From positions 1 to 57,566 of the forward strand of contig JAUVWL010000025.1 in assembly GCA_030604135.1 (NCBI GenBank): a stretch of DNA of 57,566 bases, written 5' to 3'. Below, one piece after another: positions 8,401 to 20,692 of this stretch. The notes below the pieces were generated by a model, which worked only from the letters and a program-made list of their open reading frames with translations, was not told where the DNA came from and did not search any database. Position 1 is the first letter of the stretch; the number at the start of each line of letters is the position of its first letter. Made by a program: the position numbers and the translations under genes. The DNA comes from Burkholderiales bacterium. GTDB taxonomy: Bacteria > Pseudomonadota > Gammaproteobacteria > Burkholderiales > Burkholderiaceae_C.

Positions 8401-11400
8401 CGAATACCTGCTGGCCCCGGAACGCGGGCGCGAGGGCTACGACGAGCTGGTGCGCGAGCTCATGGCCAGCGGCCACCCACCCCAGGCGGTGGTGCACGGC
8501 TGGCTGGTCACGCGCGAGCAGCGATTCCGCCCGGGCAGCAGCTTCTTCCACCGCAACCTCGAACAGGGTTTCTTCAGCCTGCTGTTCCTGGCGCAGGCCA
8601 TGGCCGACGAAAACCTGCCCAAACCGATGCAGCTGACGGTGCTGAGCACCGGCGCCGTACGGGTCAAGGACGAACCCCTGCCCTACCCTGAAAAGGCCAC
8701 GGTGGCCGGGCCGGTCAAGGTGGCACCGCGCGAGCTGCCCGGCCTGAGCTGCGGCTGGCTGGACCTGCAACTGTCCGAGGCACCCACCGGCTGGCGCACC
8801 CGCCCGGATCCCGCCGCCCTGCTGTCCCTGGTGGACCCGGTGCTGGAAGAGCTGCTGTCCTCACCCGGCAACCGCCAGGCGGCCCTGCGCGGCCCGCGCC
8901 GCCTCGAACTCGGTTTTGCCCATCTGCCGCTGCCGCCAGCGGCCGACCTGACCCTGCTGCCCGAGCGGGCGGTGTGTCTGATCACCGGCGGTCTGGGCGG
9001 CATCGGCCTGACCGTGGCCGAGCGCCTGGCGCGCGAGAAACAGGCCCGGCTGGTGCTGCTGGCCCGCAACCCGCTGCCGGCTGCCGAGACCTGGGACGAG
9101 GTGCTGCGCACCCGCAGTCCCGACGACAACCAGGTGCGCCGCATTCTGGCCGTGCGCCACCTGCAGTCCCTGGGCAGCGAGGTCACGGTGCTGGCGGCCG
9201 ATGTCTGCAACGTCAACGACATGCAGGCCGCGGCCCGCCAGGCGCAGGCGCTGGGCGGTCGCATCCACCTGGTTGTGCACGCGGCCGGTGTGGTCGACGA
9301 CGGGCCGCTGCTGACCAAGACCTCGGGCCAGGTCGAAGAGGTGTTTGCGCCCAAGGTGCACGCGGTGCAGATCCTGGACGAGCTGTTCCCCGACGGCAGC
9401 ATCGATACGCTGGTGCTGTTCTCGTCCACCAGCACGGTCACGGCACCGGCGGGTCAGGTCGACTACGTGGCCGCGAACGAGTACCTCAACGCCTACGCGC
9501 GCCACCGCGCGGGCGGCAAAACCCGGGTGCAGGCCATCAACTGGGGCGTCTGGAACGAGGTCGGCATGGCCGCCTCGGCCATGGCCGAACGCCTGGGCGA
9601 GAAGCCCCCGGCGCCGCGCCACCCGGTCGGCCAGCCCTTGCTCGACGAGGCCAGCTTCGACAGCCAGGGGCACCGCCTGTTCAGCAGCACATTGCGCTGC
9701 GAGGACCGCTGGATCCTGGACGGCCACCGGACCAAGGCTGGACAGGCCCTGCTGCCGGGCACCGGCCACCTGGAGCTGGCAGCCGAGGCCTTGCGGGCCA
9801 ACGGCGAGGTCGGCGGCTTCACCCTCGAAGACCTGTATTTCTTCCGGCCGCTGGAGGTCGACGACGACCAGCCCCGGCAGTTGCGGGTGCGCCTGGCCCG
9901 CAGCGAGGAAGGCTACCGCTACGAAGCGCGCAGCGATTGCCTGGTCGATGACCGCACCGGCTTCCAGCTCAACGCCCAGGCCACGCTGCTGCCAGGCCAG
10001 CCACCCGCGGCCGCTTCGCTTGACCTGCAGACGCTGCTGGCGCGCTGCCCCTCGCACCGGGAAGAAGATCCGGCAGGCTGGCGCTCGCCACAGGAATACC
10101 ACCTGAACTTCGGCCCCCGCTGGCGCGTGGTGCGCTCGGTCGCCTACGGCCAGGGAGAGGGCCTGGCCCGCCTGCAACTGCCTGCGGCCTTCGAAGACGA
10201 CCTGAAGCAAGGCTGGCTGCTGCACCCGGCCCTGATGGACCTGGCCACCGGTTGGGCCATGCGGCTGATCAGCGGCTATGCCCCCGACCACCTCTGGGTG
10301 CCGGTGTCCTACCGGCGCGTGCGGGTGCACCGACCCTTGCCGGCCACCGTCTGGAGCTGGATGCGCAACGCCCAGGACAACCGGTCCGACGCCCCCATGG
10401 CCGTGTTCGATGTCACCCTGTGTGATGAACAGGGCCAGGTCTGCCTGGAGGTGGAGGGCTTCTCGATCCGGCGCCTGGACGCCTCGGGCTTTGCCAGCAG
10501 CAGCAAGATCGACCCGCGCGAAGTCGAGTTCGACCCCGCCTCGCACGGGGGCACCAGCGAACACAAGCTTTCGCCTGGCGAGGAGCAGCTCCAGTACAAC
10601 ATCTCGCAAGGCATACGGCCCGCCGAAGGCGCCGATGCCTTTGGCCGCGCCCTGGCCACCGGTTTGCCACAGGTCATCGTCTCGTCGATGGAGCTGGACG
10701 CGCTGGTGCGCCAGGCGGGCCAGTCGATCGCCAGCGAGGGCGGTGACGGTCAGAAATTCCAGCGTCCCGACCTGGACAGCGAGTACATCGCGCCGCGCAA
10801 CGACGTCGAACGCACCCTGGTCGGCTTCTGGGAAGAGTTGCTGGGCGTGAACCAGGTCGGGGTGCAGGACAGCTTCTTCGACCTGGGCGGCCATTCGCTG
10901 ATTGCGGTGCGCCTGTTCGCCATGATCAAGAAGGCCTACCGGGTCGAGTTTCCAATCTCGGTGCTGTTCGAAGCACCCACCATCGCCCTGTGCGCCGAAA
11001 TGATCCGTGAGCGCATCGGCGACACCGACAGCGCTGCAGCCGACGTCCCGGCAGCGCCCAAGGCGACGCGCCGGCGCTTCACCCATCTGGTGGCCATGCA
11101 CGACGGCGAAGGCGGCGTCCGCACCCCCTTCTTCCTCGTGGCCGGCATGTTCGGCAATGTGCTGAACCTGCGACACCTGGCACGCCTGCTGGGCGCCGAC
11201 CGGCCTTTCTATGGCCTGCAGGCGCGGGGCCTGTACGGTGACCAACCGCCGCACGAGACCTTCGAAGAGGCCGCGGCTGACTGCATCGCCGAAATGCGCC
11301 AGGTGCAACCCCACGGACCTTACCTGCTGGGCGGCTTCTCGGGTGGCGGCATCACGGCTTACGAGATTGCGCGCCAGCTCGAAGCGGCTGGCGAGTCCGT

Positions 11401-11920
11401 GCGCCTGCTGGTGATGCTGGACACACCACTGCCCACCTCGCCTCCATTGAGTGCCATTGACAGGGCACTGATCAAGCTGGCAGATGTTCGCACAAAAGGC
11501 CCTGGCTATCTGTGGCACTGGGCGCGCCAGCGTTGGAACTGGGAGATGCAACGCAGGCAATCCAGAGATCGGCCTCAGCCCAGCCCCTCTTCTCACCAGC
11601 TGCACAACGCGGCCATCGAGATGGCTTTCCGCGATGCACTCCCGCGATACCGTGTGCAGCGCTGGAACGGCACGTCCGTGTTGTTCAGACCGCCGCTGGA
11701 CCTTCGTTGGAAAATCAGCGGAGGTCGCTGGGTGAACAGAGACCGGGAAGTCGTTTTTCCGGACAACGACTGGACCCGGTTCATTCCCTCATTGCAGGTG
11801 ATGGAGGTCCCCGGCGACCACGACTCCATGGTGCTTGAGCCCAACGTGCGCGTACTCGCCAGACTGATGAACGATTGCATCGCCAAGGCCGAAGCCGTTG
11901 CAGACCCGATAAGCCCATGA
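5459..11920 (+). CDS. type I polyketide synthase (KS-AT-KR-DH-ACP-TE)
   Basis: This is a 2153-residue single-module PKS. The KS spans about residues 15-440 with Cys187 (TACSTS), His323 (CHGTGT) and His363 (KTNIGH), all intact. The AT spans about 545-850 with Ser636 in 'GHSMGE'; the specificity position reads 'IAAHS' rather than HAFH or YASH, so malonyl use is only a guess. A KR structural part runs from about 930, then the catalytic KR from 1170 with 'ITGGLGGIG', Ser1323 and Tyr1336; 'VVDDGPL' suggests a B-type ketoreductase. A DH fold follows with His1423 in HxxxGxxxxP and Asp1594, where the usual Gln/His four residues on is Gly. The ACP Ser1813 lies in 'DLGGHSL'. The terminal TE has Ser1961 (GFSGG) and a late 'PGDHDS' histidine. 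Its stop overlaps the next start (ATGA). KR before DH is not the canonical modular order. It probably extends the NRPS-bound starter and releases it by the TE, an inference. Confidence 0.93.
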   Translation: MSEARVTTPSSSSNDIAIVGMAAHLPGAADPQAYWANLRAGIESIRRLSEAELLANGENPDRMRHRNYVPAAAVLDGFEQFDADFFGFSPKEAAIMDPQHRQFLEVAWEALENAGHPPERFPGPIAVYAGCGMGSYFYFNICSNPDLVASTGMFLLRHTGNDKDFLSTRVSHVFDLKGPSVNIQTACSTSLVAVHHACQSLLLGECDMALAGGVTIELPHARGYIFQDGEILSPDGHCHAFDHRAQGTVFGSGAGVVVLRRLEDAVKDGDHIWAVIKGTAVNNDGAAKAGYLAPSVDGQAKAIAEAHAVAGVPADTIDYVECHGTGTYLGDPIEVAALTQAFAASTQDTGFCRIGSVKTNIGHLDTAAGVASLIKVSLALKHRELPPSLGYEAPNPAIDFESSPFLVNDTLREWVSHKGPRRAGVNSLGVGGTNAHAVVEEAPERAPSDPSDWPFQLLVVSGRSKAALEANARALAAHLRAHPEQNLADVAWTLKEGRRAFEHRRVLVAASHSEAADLLEGSDTRRVFNHQHLVEDPEVVFMFPGGGAQYAGMARELYATEPVFQDWMDRGLDVLQKRIDYDIRALWLPEPQDHAQAVERLKRPSVQLPLIMIVEYALAQLWMSWGVRPTALVGHSMGENTAACLAGVMSFEDCIGLVHLRGQLFDTVPPGGMLSVPQSASALQAELGDGLDMASVNAPELCVVSGPQHLLDALEARLRSRDIEPQRIPIDIAAHSRMLEPILGRFEAYLRSIRLNPPKLPIISNRDGATLSAQQATDPMYWVGHLRNTVHFADCMATLMAANPQRVYLEVGPGKALGSLAQANGVPASQVINSLRHPEHAVADDVWFMATLGRLWANGVPVDWEPIWGEARRLRVPLPTYAFQRKPYFIQPGVASAPVQETRPARVDDLGRWGYQPRWRPRTADCEIDVATELGQTEPRHWLVFADEVGLTDAVTARLREAGHRVTVVRAGDLFARVAEHEYLLAPERGREGYDELVRELMASGHPPQAVVHGWLVTREQRFRPGSSFFHRNLEQGFFSLLFLAQAMADENLPKPMQLTVLSTGAVRVKDEPLPYPEKATVAGPVKVAPRELPGLSCGWLDLQLSEAPTGWRTRPDPAALLSLVDPVLEELLSSPGNRQAALRGPRRLELGFAHLPLPPAADLTLLPERAVCLITGGLGGIGLTVAERLAREKQARLVLLARNPLPAAETWDEVLRTRSPDDNQVRRILAVRHLQSLGSEVTVLAADVCNVNDMQAAARQAQALGGRIHLVVHAAGVVDDGPLLTKTSGQVEEVFAPKVHAVQILDELFPDGSIDTLVLFSSTSTVTAPAGQVDYVAANEYLNAYARHRAGGKTRVQAINWGVWNEVGMAASAMAERLGEKPPAPRHPVGQPLLDEASFDSQGHRLFSSTLRCEDRWILDGHRTKAGQALLPGTGHLELAAEALRANGEVGGFTLEDLYFFRPLEVDDDQPRQLRVRLARSEEGYRYEARSDCLVDDRTGFQLNAQATLLPGQPPAAASLDLQTLLARCPSHREEDPAGWRSPQEYHLNFGPRWRVVRSVAYGQGEGLARLQLPAAFEDDLKQGWLLHPALMDLATGWAMRLISGYAPDHLWVPVSYRRVRVHRPLPATVWSWMRNAQDNRSDAPMAVFDVTLCDEQGQVCLEVEGFSIRRLDASGFASSSKIDPREVEFDPASHGGTSEHKLSPGEEQLQYNISQGIRPAEGADAFGRALATGLPQVIVSSMELDALVRQAGQSIASEGGDGQKFQRPDLDSEYIAPRNDVERTLVGFWEELLGVNQVGVQDSFFDLGGHSLIAVRLFAMIKKAYRVEFPISVLFEAPTIALCAEMIRERIGDTDSAAADVPAAPKATRRRFTHLVAMHDGEGGVRTPFFLVAGMFGNVLNLRHLARLLGADRPFYGLQARGLYGDQPPHETFEEAAADCIAEMRQVQPHGPYLLGGFSGGGITAYEIARQLEAAGESVRLLVMLDTPLPTSPPLSAIDRALIKLADVRTKGPGYLWHWARQRWNWEMQRRQSRDRPQPSPSSHQLHNAAIEMAFRDALPRYRVQRWNGTSVLFRPPLDLRWKISGGRWVNRDREVVFPDNDWTRFIPSLQVMEVPGDHDSMVLEPNVRVLARLMNDCIAKAEAVADPISP

Positions 11921-12909
11921 GTGCCACTGACGGTCCCCGCGTGTTGACGGTGGTGCTGAACTTTCGCACCCCCGACCTGACCTTGCGCGCAGTCGAGGCG
12001 ACCCTGAAGGCGATGGACGGCGTGGCCGGGGCCATCACCGTGGTGGACAACGATTCGGGTGACGGCTCTTTCGAACGCCTCAGTCAAGCTGTTCAGGCCA
12101 GGGGCTGGGATCGCGTGCGCGTTCTGGCATCCGGTCACAACGGCGGCTACGGTGCTGGCAACAACTTCGGGATCCGTCAGGGCTTGCCCGACGGCACCAG
12201 GCCCGACTTTGTCTACATCCTGAACTCGGACGCCTTTCCCGAACCGGCAGCGGTTCGCGAGCTGCTCGGTCACATGGAGTCCCATCCTGACATCGGCTTT
12301 GCCGGCAGCCGTATCCACGGTGAGGACGACGCCTATCACCAGACGGCGTTCCGCTTCCCGGGTGTGTTCAGCGAGCTTGAAGGTGCTGCCTGCACGGGGC
12401 CGATTTCACGCCTCTTGAAAAACCACGTCGTGGCCCTGCCTGAACCCACCGACACCCAGGCCGTTGACTGGATGGCCGGCGCCAGCCTGATGGTTCGCCA
12501 ACAGGTGTTCGACGAGGTGGGTCTGTTCGACGAAGCCTTCTTCCTCTATTTCGAGGAGACCGACCTGTGCCTGAGGGCGCGGCGCGCGGGATGGGGCGCC
12601 GTCTACCTGCCCAGCAGCCGGGTCATGCACATCGGATCGGTGTCCACCGGCATGAAAACCTGGAAGCGGATGCCCTCGTTCTGGTTTGATTCCAGGCTGC
12701 GCTATTTTGTCAAAAATCATGGCGTGACCTACGCCGCAGTCGCAACCTTGGCTTACGCTGCAGGCGCCATGATTTCCCGACTGAGGTCGCTCGCCGGCGG
12801 CCAGAGGCCGGAGCCAGCAGAGCACTTTCTGTCCGACCTGCTGCGGCATGCGCTGCGCAGCGCGTGGCATCGCCGGGTGGGCGGCCCCAGCGGTACCCGC
12901 TACTCCTGA
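11917..12909 (+). CDS. GT2-family glycosyltransferase (rhamnosyltransferase-like)
   Basis: This 330-residue GT-A enzyme starts 'PRVLTVVLNFRTPDLTLRAVE', has 'ITVVDNDSGDGS' as the nucleotide-binding strand, 'GHNGGYGAGNNFGIRQG' and 'VYILNSDAFPEP' as the acidic metal-binding site, then 'DWMAGASLMVRQQVFDEVG' and 'FFLYFEETDLCLRARRAGW'. This series is typical of the WcaA/rhamnosyl-type GT2 family that builds O-antigen and exopolysaccharide chains, and is also seen decorating lipids and polyketides. Its ATG overlaps the PKS stop codon (ATGA at 11917-11920), so the two are translationally coupled. It lies 30 bases before the NRPS gene. The tight coupling inside the PKS/NRPS operon suggests that the peptide-polyketide product may be glycosylated; this is inference. 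Confidence 0.88.
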   Translation: MSATDGPRVLTVVLNFRTPDLTLRAVEATLKAMDGVAGAITVVDNDSGDGSFERLSQAVQARGWDRVRVLASGHNGGYGAGNNFGIRQGLPDGTRPDFVYILNSDAFPEPAAVRELLGHMESHPDIGFAGSRIHGEDDAYHQTAFRFPGVFSELEGAACTGPISRLLKNHVVALPEPTDTQAVDWMAGASLMVRQQVFDEVGLFDEAFFLYFEETDLCLRARRAGWGAVYLPSSRVMHIGSVSTGMKTWKRMPSFWFDSRLRYFVKNHGVTYAAVATLAYAAGAMISRLRSLAGGQRPEPAEHFLSDLLRHALRSAWHRRVGGPSGTRYS

Positions 12910-12939
12910 CACCGCGTTTTCCGATCACCGGAGCCTTTC

Positions 12940-17568
<4,629 letters not shown>

Positions 17569-17577
17569 CCACTCAAC

Positions 17578-18264
17578 ATGCCTGTTGCTGTGAACCATGC
17601 CTGTCTCGAAACACGGCTGCAGGCCTTGCTTGCCCGTGATGCGGCGGCAGCCTGTCTGGACACCCGGGAGGGTGACATGGCTGCCCTGGACTTGAACGAG
17701 CGCATGGCCGTGGCAAAGGCCGTCGGCCGTCGTCAGCAGGAGTTCGCCGCCGGTCGAATGGCTGCCCGCCTGGCCATGCACCGACTGGGCCGACAGCAAG
17801 AATCCGTGCCTGTGAACCCGGACCGGTCGCCGAACTGGCCGGCGGGGCTGGTGGGGTCCATCTCCCACTCCGGGAGCACCTGCGTCGCCGTGGTCGCGCT
17901 TGGCCGGTCATGGCATTCGGTCGGTGTCGACGTGGAGCCTGATCTGGGCTTGTCGCCCGATCTCTGGGACACCATCCTGACGCCTGAAGAACACAGGCGC
18001 GTTTCCCAGATGCCCGAAACGCTTCGAGAGCGCTGGGCAACCCGTGTTTTCTGCGCCAAGGAAACCTACTACAAGTGGGTGTACCCTCGTCTAGGCTTGG
18101 TTCTTGACTTTCAAGCGGTGGTGGTCGACATGGATTCCACCCTCGGCAGCACGCGGTTTGGCCTTCGCCCACTGCACAGCAGCGCGAAGAAGGCAACCCC
18201 TCCTGGTGTGCAAGGGACGCTCACCGTTGCGCAAGGCCAACTGATCGGCCTGCTGATTCACTGA
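17578..18264 (+). CDS. 4'-phosphopantetheinyl transferase, EntD/Sfp type
   Basis: This 228-residue protein shows the three family motifs: 'GSISHSGSTCVAVVA' (P1), 'SVGVDVEPD' with the Mg-binding Asp and Glu (P2), and 'RVFCAKETYYKWVYP' (P3, WxxKEA-like). The N-terminal 'RRQQEFAAGRMAARLAMHRLG' matches the EntD branch. It transfers phosphopantetheine from CoA to carrier-protein serines. Likely clients here are the PKS ACP (Ser1813), the NRPS PCP (Ser1466) and perhaps the free ACP at 20379-20657. It starts 9 bases after the NRPS stop, so it is co-transcribed. Having its own activating enzyme makes the biosynthetic operon self-contained. Confidence 0.93.
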   Translation: MPVAVNHACLETRLQALLARDAAAACLDTREGDMAALDLNERMAVAKAVGRRQQEFAAGRMAARLAMHRLGRQQESVPVNPDRSPNWPAGLVGSISHSGSTCVAVVALGRSWHSVGVDVEPDLGLSPDLWDTILTPEEHRRVSQMPETLRERWATRVFCAKETYYKWVYPRLGLVLDFQAVVVDMDSTLGSTRFGLRPLHSSAKKATPPGVQGTLTVAQGQLIGLLIH

Positions 18265-18290
18265 GAGCCTGAGAACACCGCGTGTATCGC

Positions 18291-19481
18291 ATGAACCGCT
18301 CACTTGTTGTTGCACCCAGTCTGGGCGCCGGGACCGGACGGCCAGACCAGATCCGCTTGACCGGCAAATTCGTCTCCGGTATGCAGGCCTATGTGGACCT
18401 GTGGGATGGGCCGGTGACCGTTTTGATCGAACCGGAAGAGGGTGATCACTCAGGCAACCTCGATGATGTCTGGATTCGACCGGATGAACTGCCTTTTGAG
18501 ACCGTGGTCGCCCGTTTTGACTCCGACACCGCCAGACAGACGATGGTCAATGCCGGCGTGGTGCTGGGTGGCCCCGATCATCGATTGAACCAGGCGGCAA
18601 CTGTCTGTGCTCGTGCCGGCGTGCCCTACGTCATGGTCACCGAATACAGCCTGAAAACCCGATTGCAGATCGTCGATGCCGACAACCTGGTTTTCTGGCG
18701 CCGCTGGCGCCGGCGCCAATGGGAAGCCCGGCAGGAGGCAGCCACTGTGGCGTGCGTGCGCCTGGCCGCAGGTATTCAGTGCAATGGCACCCCCACCTTT
18801 GAGGCCTACCGGGAACTCAACAGCAACGCCCTGCTTTACTTCGACAGCCGGGTGTCAACGGAGATGATTCCAGCCGCGCCCGGGCTGGAAGATCGCCTGC
18901 TGCAGTTCACCGAGCAACGCCCATTGCGCCTGGCGTTCAGCGGCCGCCTGAGCCGGATGAAGGGCGCGGATCACCTGGTGAAGTTTGCCTTGGCCTTGCG
19001 CGACATTGGCATCCCTTTCCGGCTCGACATCTATGGCGACGGACCGCTGGCACAAGGCATGGCAGAGGACATCCGCAGCCATGGACTTCAGACACAGGTG
19101 TTCCTGGGCGGGGTGCTGGACTTTGCCCATGAACTCATGCCATTGATGCGCCGGGAAGTGGACCTGTTCGTGTGTTGTCACCGACAGGGAGACCCTTCCT
19201 GTACCTACCTGGAGACGCTGGCCTGCGGCGTGCCCATTGCAGGCTACGACAACGAAGCCCTGTCGGGCCTGCTCCGGCTGTGCCCTGCGGGAAGTGTCGT
19301 GGCCATGGACGACGGAGCAGCCCTGGCCGCAGAGGTTGCCCGGCTGGCCCGCTCCCCGCAGGAGCTGCTCAAGATGGCCCGCGCCGGTCTGGCGTTTGCA
19401 AGGCAGCACACCTTCGAAATGGAGTTCAGGGCGCGCATCGCTCAGTTGAAACGCCTGATGAGCCGCAGAGTCTCCGCCTGA
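18291..19481 (+). CDS. GT4-family glycosyltransferase
   Basis: The protein has 396 residues. The C-terminal donor domain is clear: 'LAFSGRLSRMKGADHLVKFA', 'LDIYGDGPLAQGM' and 'YLETLACGVPIAGYDNEALSGL', the last carrying the GT4 donor-site glutamate region. The N-terminal acceptor half is less conserved and includes 'VVLGGPDHRLNQAATV'. A GTG nine bases upstream (18282) is an alternative start. It is the fifth gene of the PKS/NRPS operon, 26 bases after the phosphopantetheinyl transferase. It probably works with the GT2 encoded at 11917-12909 to decorate a shared acceptor. Sugar and acceptor are unknown. Confidence 0.85.
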   Translation: MNRSLVVAPSLGAGTGRPDQIRLTGKFVSGMQAYVDLWDGPVTVLIEPEEGDHSGNLDDVWIRPDELPFETVVARFDSDTARQTMVNAGVVLGGPDHRLNQAATVCARAGVPYVMVTEYSLKTRLQIVDADNLVFWRRWRRRQWEARQEAATVACVRLAAGIQCNGTPTFEAYRELNSNALLYFDSRVSTEMIPAAPGLEDRLLQFTEQRPLRLAFSGRLSRMKGADHLVKFALALRDIGIPFRLDIYGDGPLAQGMAEDIRSHGLQTQVFLGGVLDFAHELMPLMRREVDLFVCCHRQGDPSCTYLETLACGVPIAGYDNEALSGLLRLCPAGSVVAMDDGAALAAEVARLARSPQELLKMARAGLAFARQHTFEMEFRARIAQLKRLMSRRVSA

Positions 19482-19520
19482 AATCGGGCGGTGTTTCCTT
19501 CCCCACTTCGAAAGCACCGC

Positions 19521-20348
19521 ATGTTGGACAAGCTATCCTGGCACGCAAGGCATCTGCTTTATCAGGCCGGATGGCCCGTGCGCTTTGGGCACCATCGATT
19601 CAAAGTCGCGGGGTACCATTCCGGACGCTTTGTCGCACCGGACAGCGAGCACGAACAGTTCATGGGTGTGCTCATCCGGCGGCTGCTGCTGGAGCGACCC
19701 GGGGCCTTCATAGACGTGGGCGTCAATGTCGGCCAGACATTTGCCAGGGTCCTGGCTGTTGAAAAAGACCGACAGTACCTGGGCTTCGAGCCCCAGTTGT
19801 CCTGTTGCTTCAACGTTGACCATTTCATCAGGATCAACCGCATCGCCAACGCCAGCGTCATACCCATCGCGTTGTCTGACTCCAACGCACTGAAGCCGTT
19901 CTTCACCAATGGACAGACGGACGAATGCGCCAGCCTCATCGATGACCCGTCAAGCGTCCACGAGGTCAGCCTCGTTCAATGCAGGGTGGGCGACGAAGTT
20001 CTTGACGAGTTGGGCATCAACGCCATCGCTGCCATCAAGATTGATGTCGAAGGCGCGGAAATCCATGTGATTCGAGGTCTTCGGGACACGCTGCGCAGGC
20101 TGCGGCCACCTGTGATTTTCGAGGTCCTGCCCAACTTTTTCGGGATCGGGGAGCGCACCCGCCACCCCGAGATGGTCTGCGAAAGAAACCGTGGCAATGC
20201 CGACTCGATTGCCGAGGAGTTTCACCGTGTGGGCTACAGGCTGGTCCAGATAGACGAATCCTCGGCTGAAGAAACCCCCATCGAGAAGTTCGACCTGGAC
20301 GATGAGGCGCAGTTTCGGGGCACAAGCTTCATGGCGCGCCCGATTTGA
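19521..20348 (+). CDS. FkbM-family methyltransferase
   Basis: This 275-residue protein has the FkbM-type SAM fold: 'GAFIDVGVNVGQTFARVLA' is motif I, 'YLGFEPQLSC' carries the acidic ribose-binding position and 'AAIKIDVEGAEIHVIRGL' is the family signature. The family methylates hydroxyl groups of sugars in nodulation factors, exopolysaccharides and macrolides. The start is the ATG at 19521; an in-frame GTG at 19491 would be 10 residues longer. It is the last gene of the forward biosynthetic operon, 39 bases after the GT4, and converges on the ACP gene with a 30-base gap. I infer O-methylation of the glycan or glycosylated product. Confidence 0.88.
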   Translation: MLDKLSWHARHLLYQAGWPVRFGHHRFKVAGYHSGRFVAPDSEHEQFMGVLIRRLLLERPGAFIDVGVNVGQTFARVLAVEKDRQYLGFEPQLSCCFNVDHFIRINRIANASVIPIALSDSNALKPFFTNGQTDECASLIDDPSSVHEVSLVQCRVGDEVLDELGINAIAAIKIDVEGAEIHVIRGLRDTLRRLRPPVIFEVLPNFFGIGERTRHPEMVCERNRGNADSIAEEFHRVGYRLVQIDESSAEETPIEKFDLDDEAQFRGTSFMARPI

Positions 20349-20378
20349 CGCGGCATGACCAACGCGTGATGGCTGGTA

Positions 20379-20657
20379 TCAGCGGGTTGTCGTGTATTCC
20401 TGCAGGGCGGCCGACAGACTTTCGAGGTTCAAGAAGACCTCCAGACTCAGCGAATCGGGGTCAAGAAAAACCTGAAACTCCTGTTCAATGTGCATGATCA
20501 GCTGCAACAGCCCGACCGAGTCAAGCACCTCGATCAAGCGGTCGTTGGCAGGATCAAATTCGGGCGATACGTTCTCACGGACGTAGTGGGTCAGCCGCCC
20601 GTAGAAATCGGTCTCCGCGCCATCGCCCCCTTGAGCACCGGCCCCCTGCGTGTTCAT
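20379..20657 (-). CDS. free acyl carrier protein
   Basis: This 92-residue acidic protein has the four-helix carrier pattern. The phosphopantetheine serine is most likely Ser47 in 'LIEVLDSVGLLQLIMHIE', where canonical carriers read DSL and this reads DSV. Helix III is represented by 'LSLEVFLNLESLSAALQEY'. The ATG at 20657 is preceded on its strand by a strong purine-rich ribosome binding site (GGAAAGGAAAG); longer reading into the decarboxylase gene is not supported. It is the last gene of the minus-strand operon, 35 bases after the PLP decarboxylase. The same trio, ligase, decarboxylase and ACP, is known from exosortase A loci, where the ligase is thought to load an amino or carboxylic acid for processing on the carrier. 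The phosphopantetheinyl transferase at 17578-18264 is the obvious activating enzyme. Confidence 0.85.
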   Translation of the reverse strand: MNTQGAGAQGGDGAETDFYGRLTHYVRENVSPEFDPANDRLIEVLDSVGLLQLIMHIEQEFQVFLDPDSLSLEVFLNLESLSAALQEYTTTR

Positions 20658-20692
20658 ACTTTCCTTTCCATCGAGCTCTGATTGTAAAACCC

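Noticed and set aside
8861..11605. Very long open frame (over 900 codons) on the minus strand inside the PKS gene
   Set aside because: It is a GC-rich codon-position shadow of the PKS; its translation is His/Gln/Arg/Val-rich without any domain, while the plus-strand frame has intact catalytic motifs.
19538..19560. TGGCACGCAAGGCATCTGC as a sigma-54 promoter
   Set aside because: The GG-N10-GC spacing is not met and the site lies inside the FkbM coding sequence.
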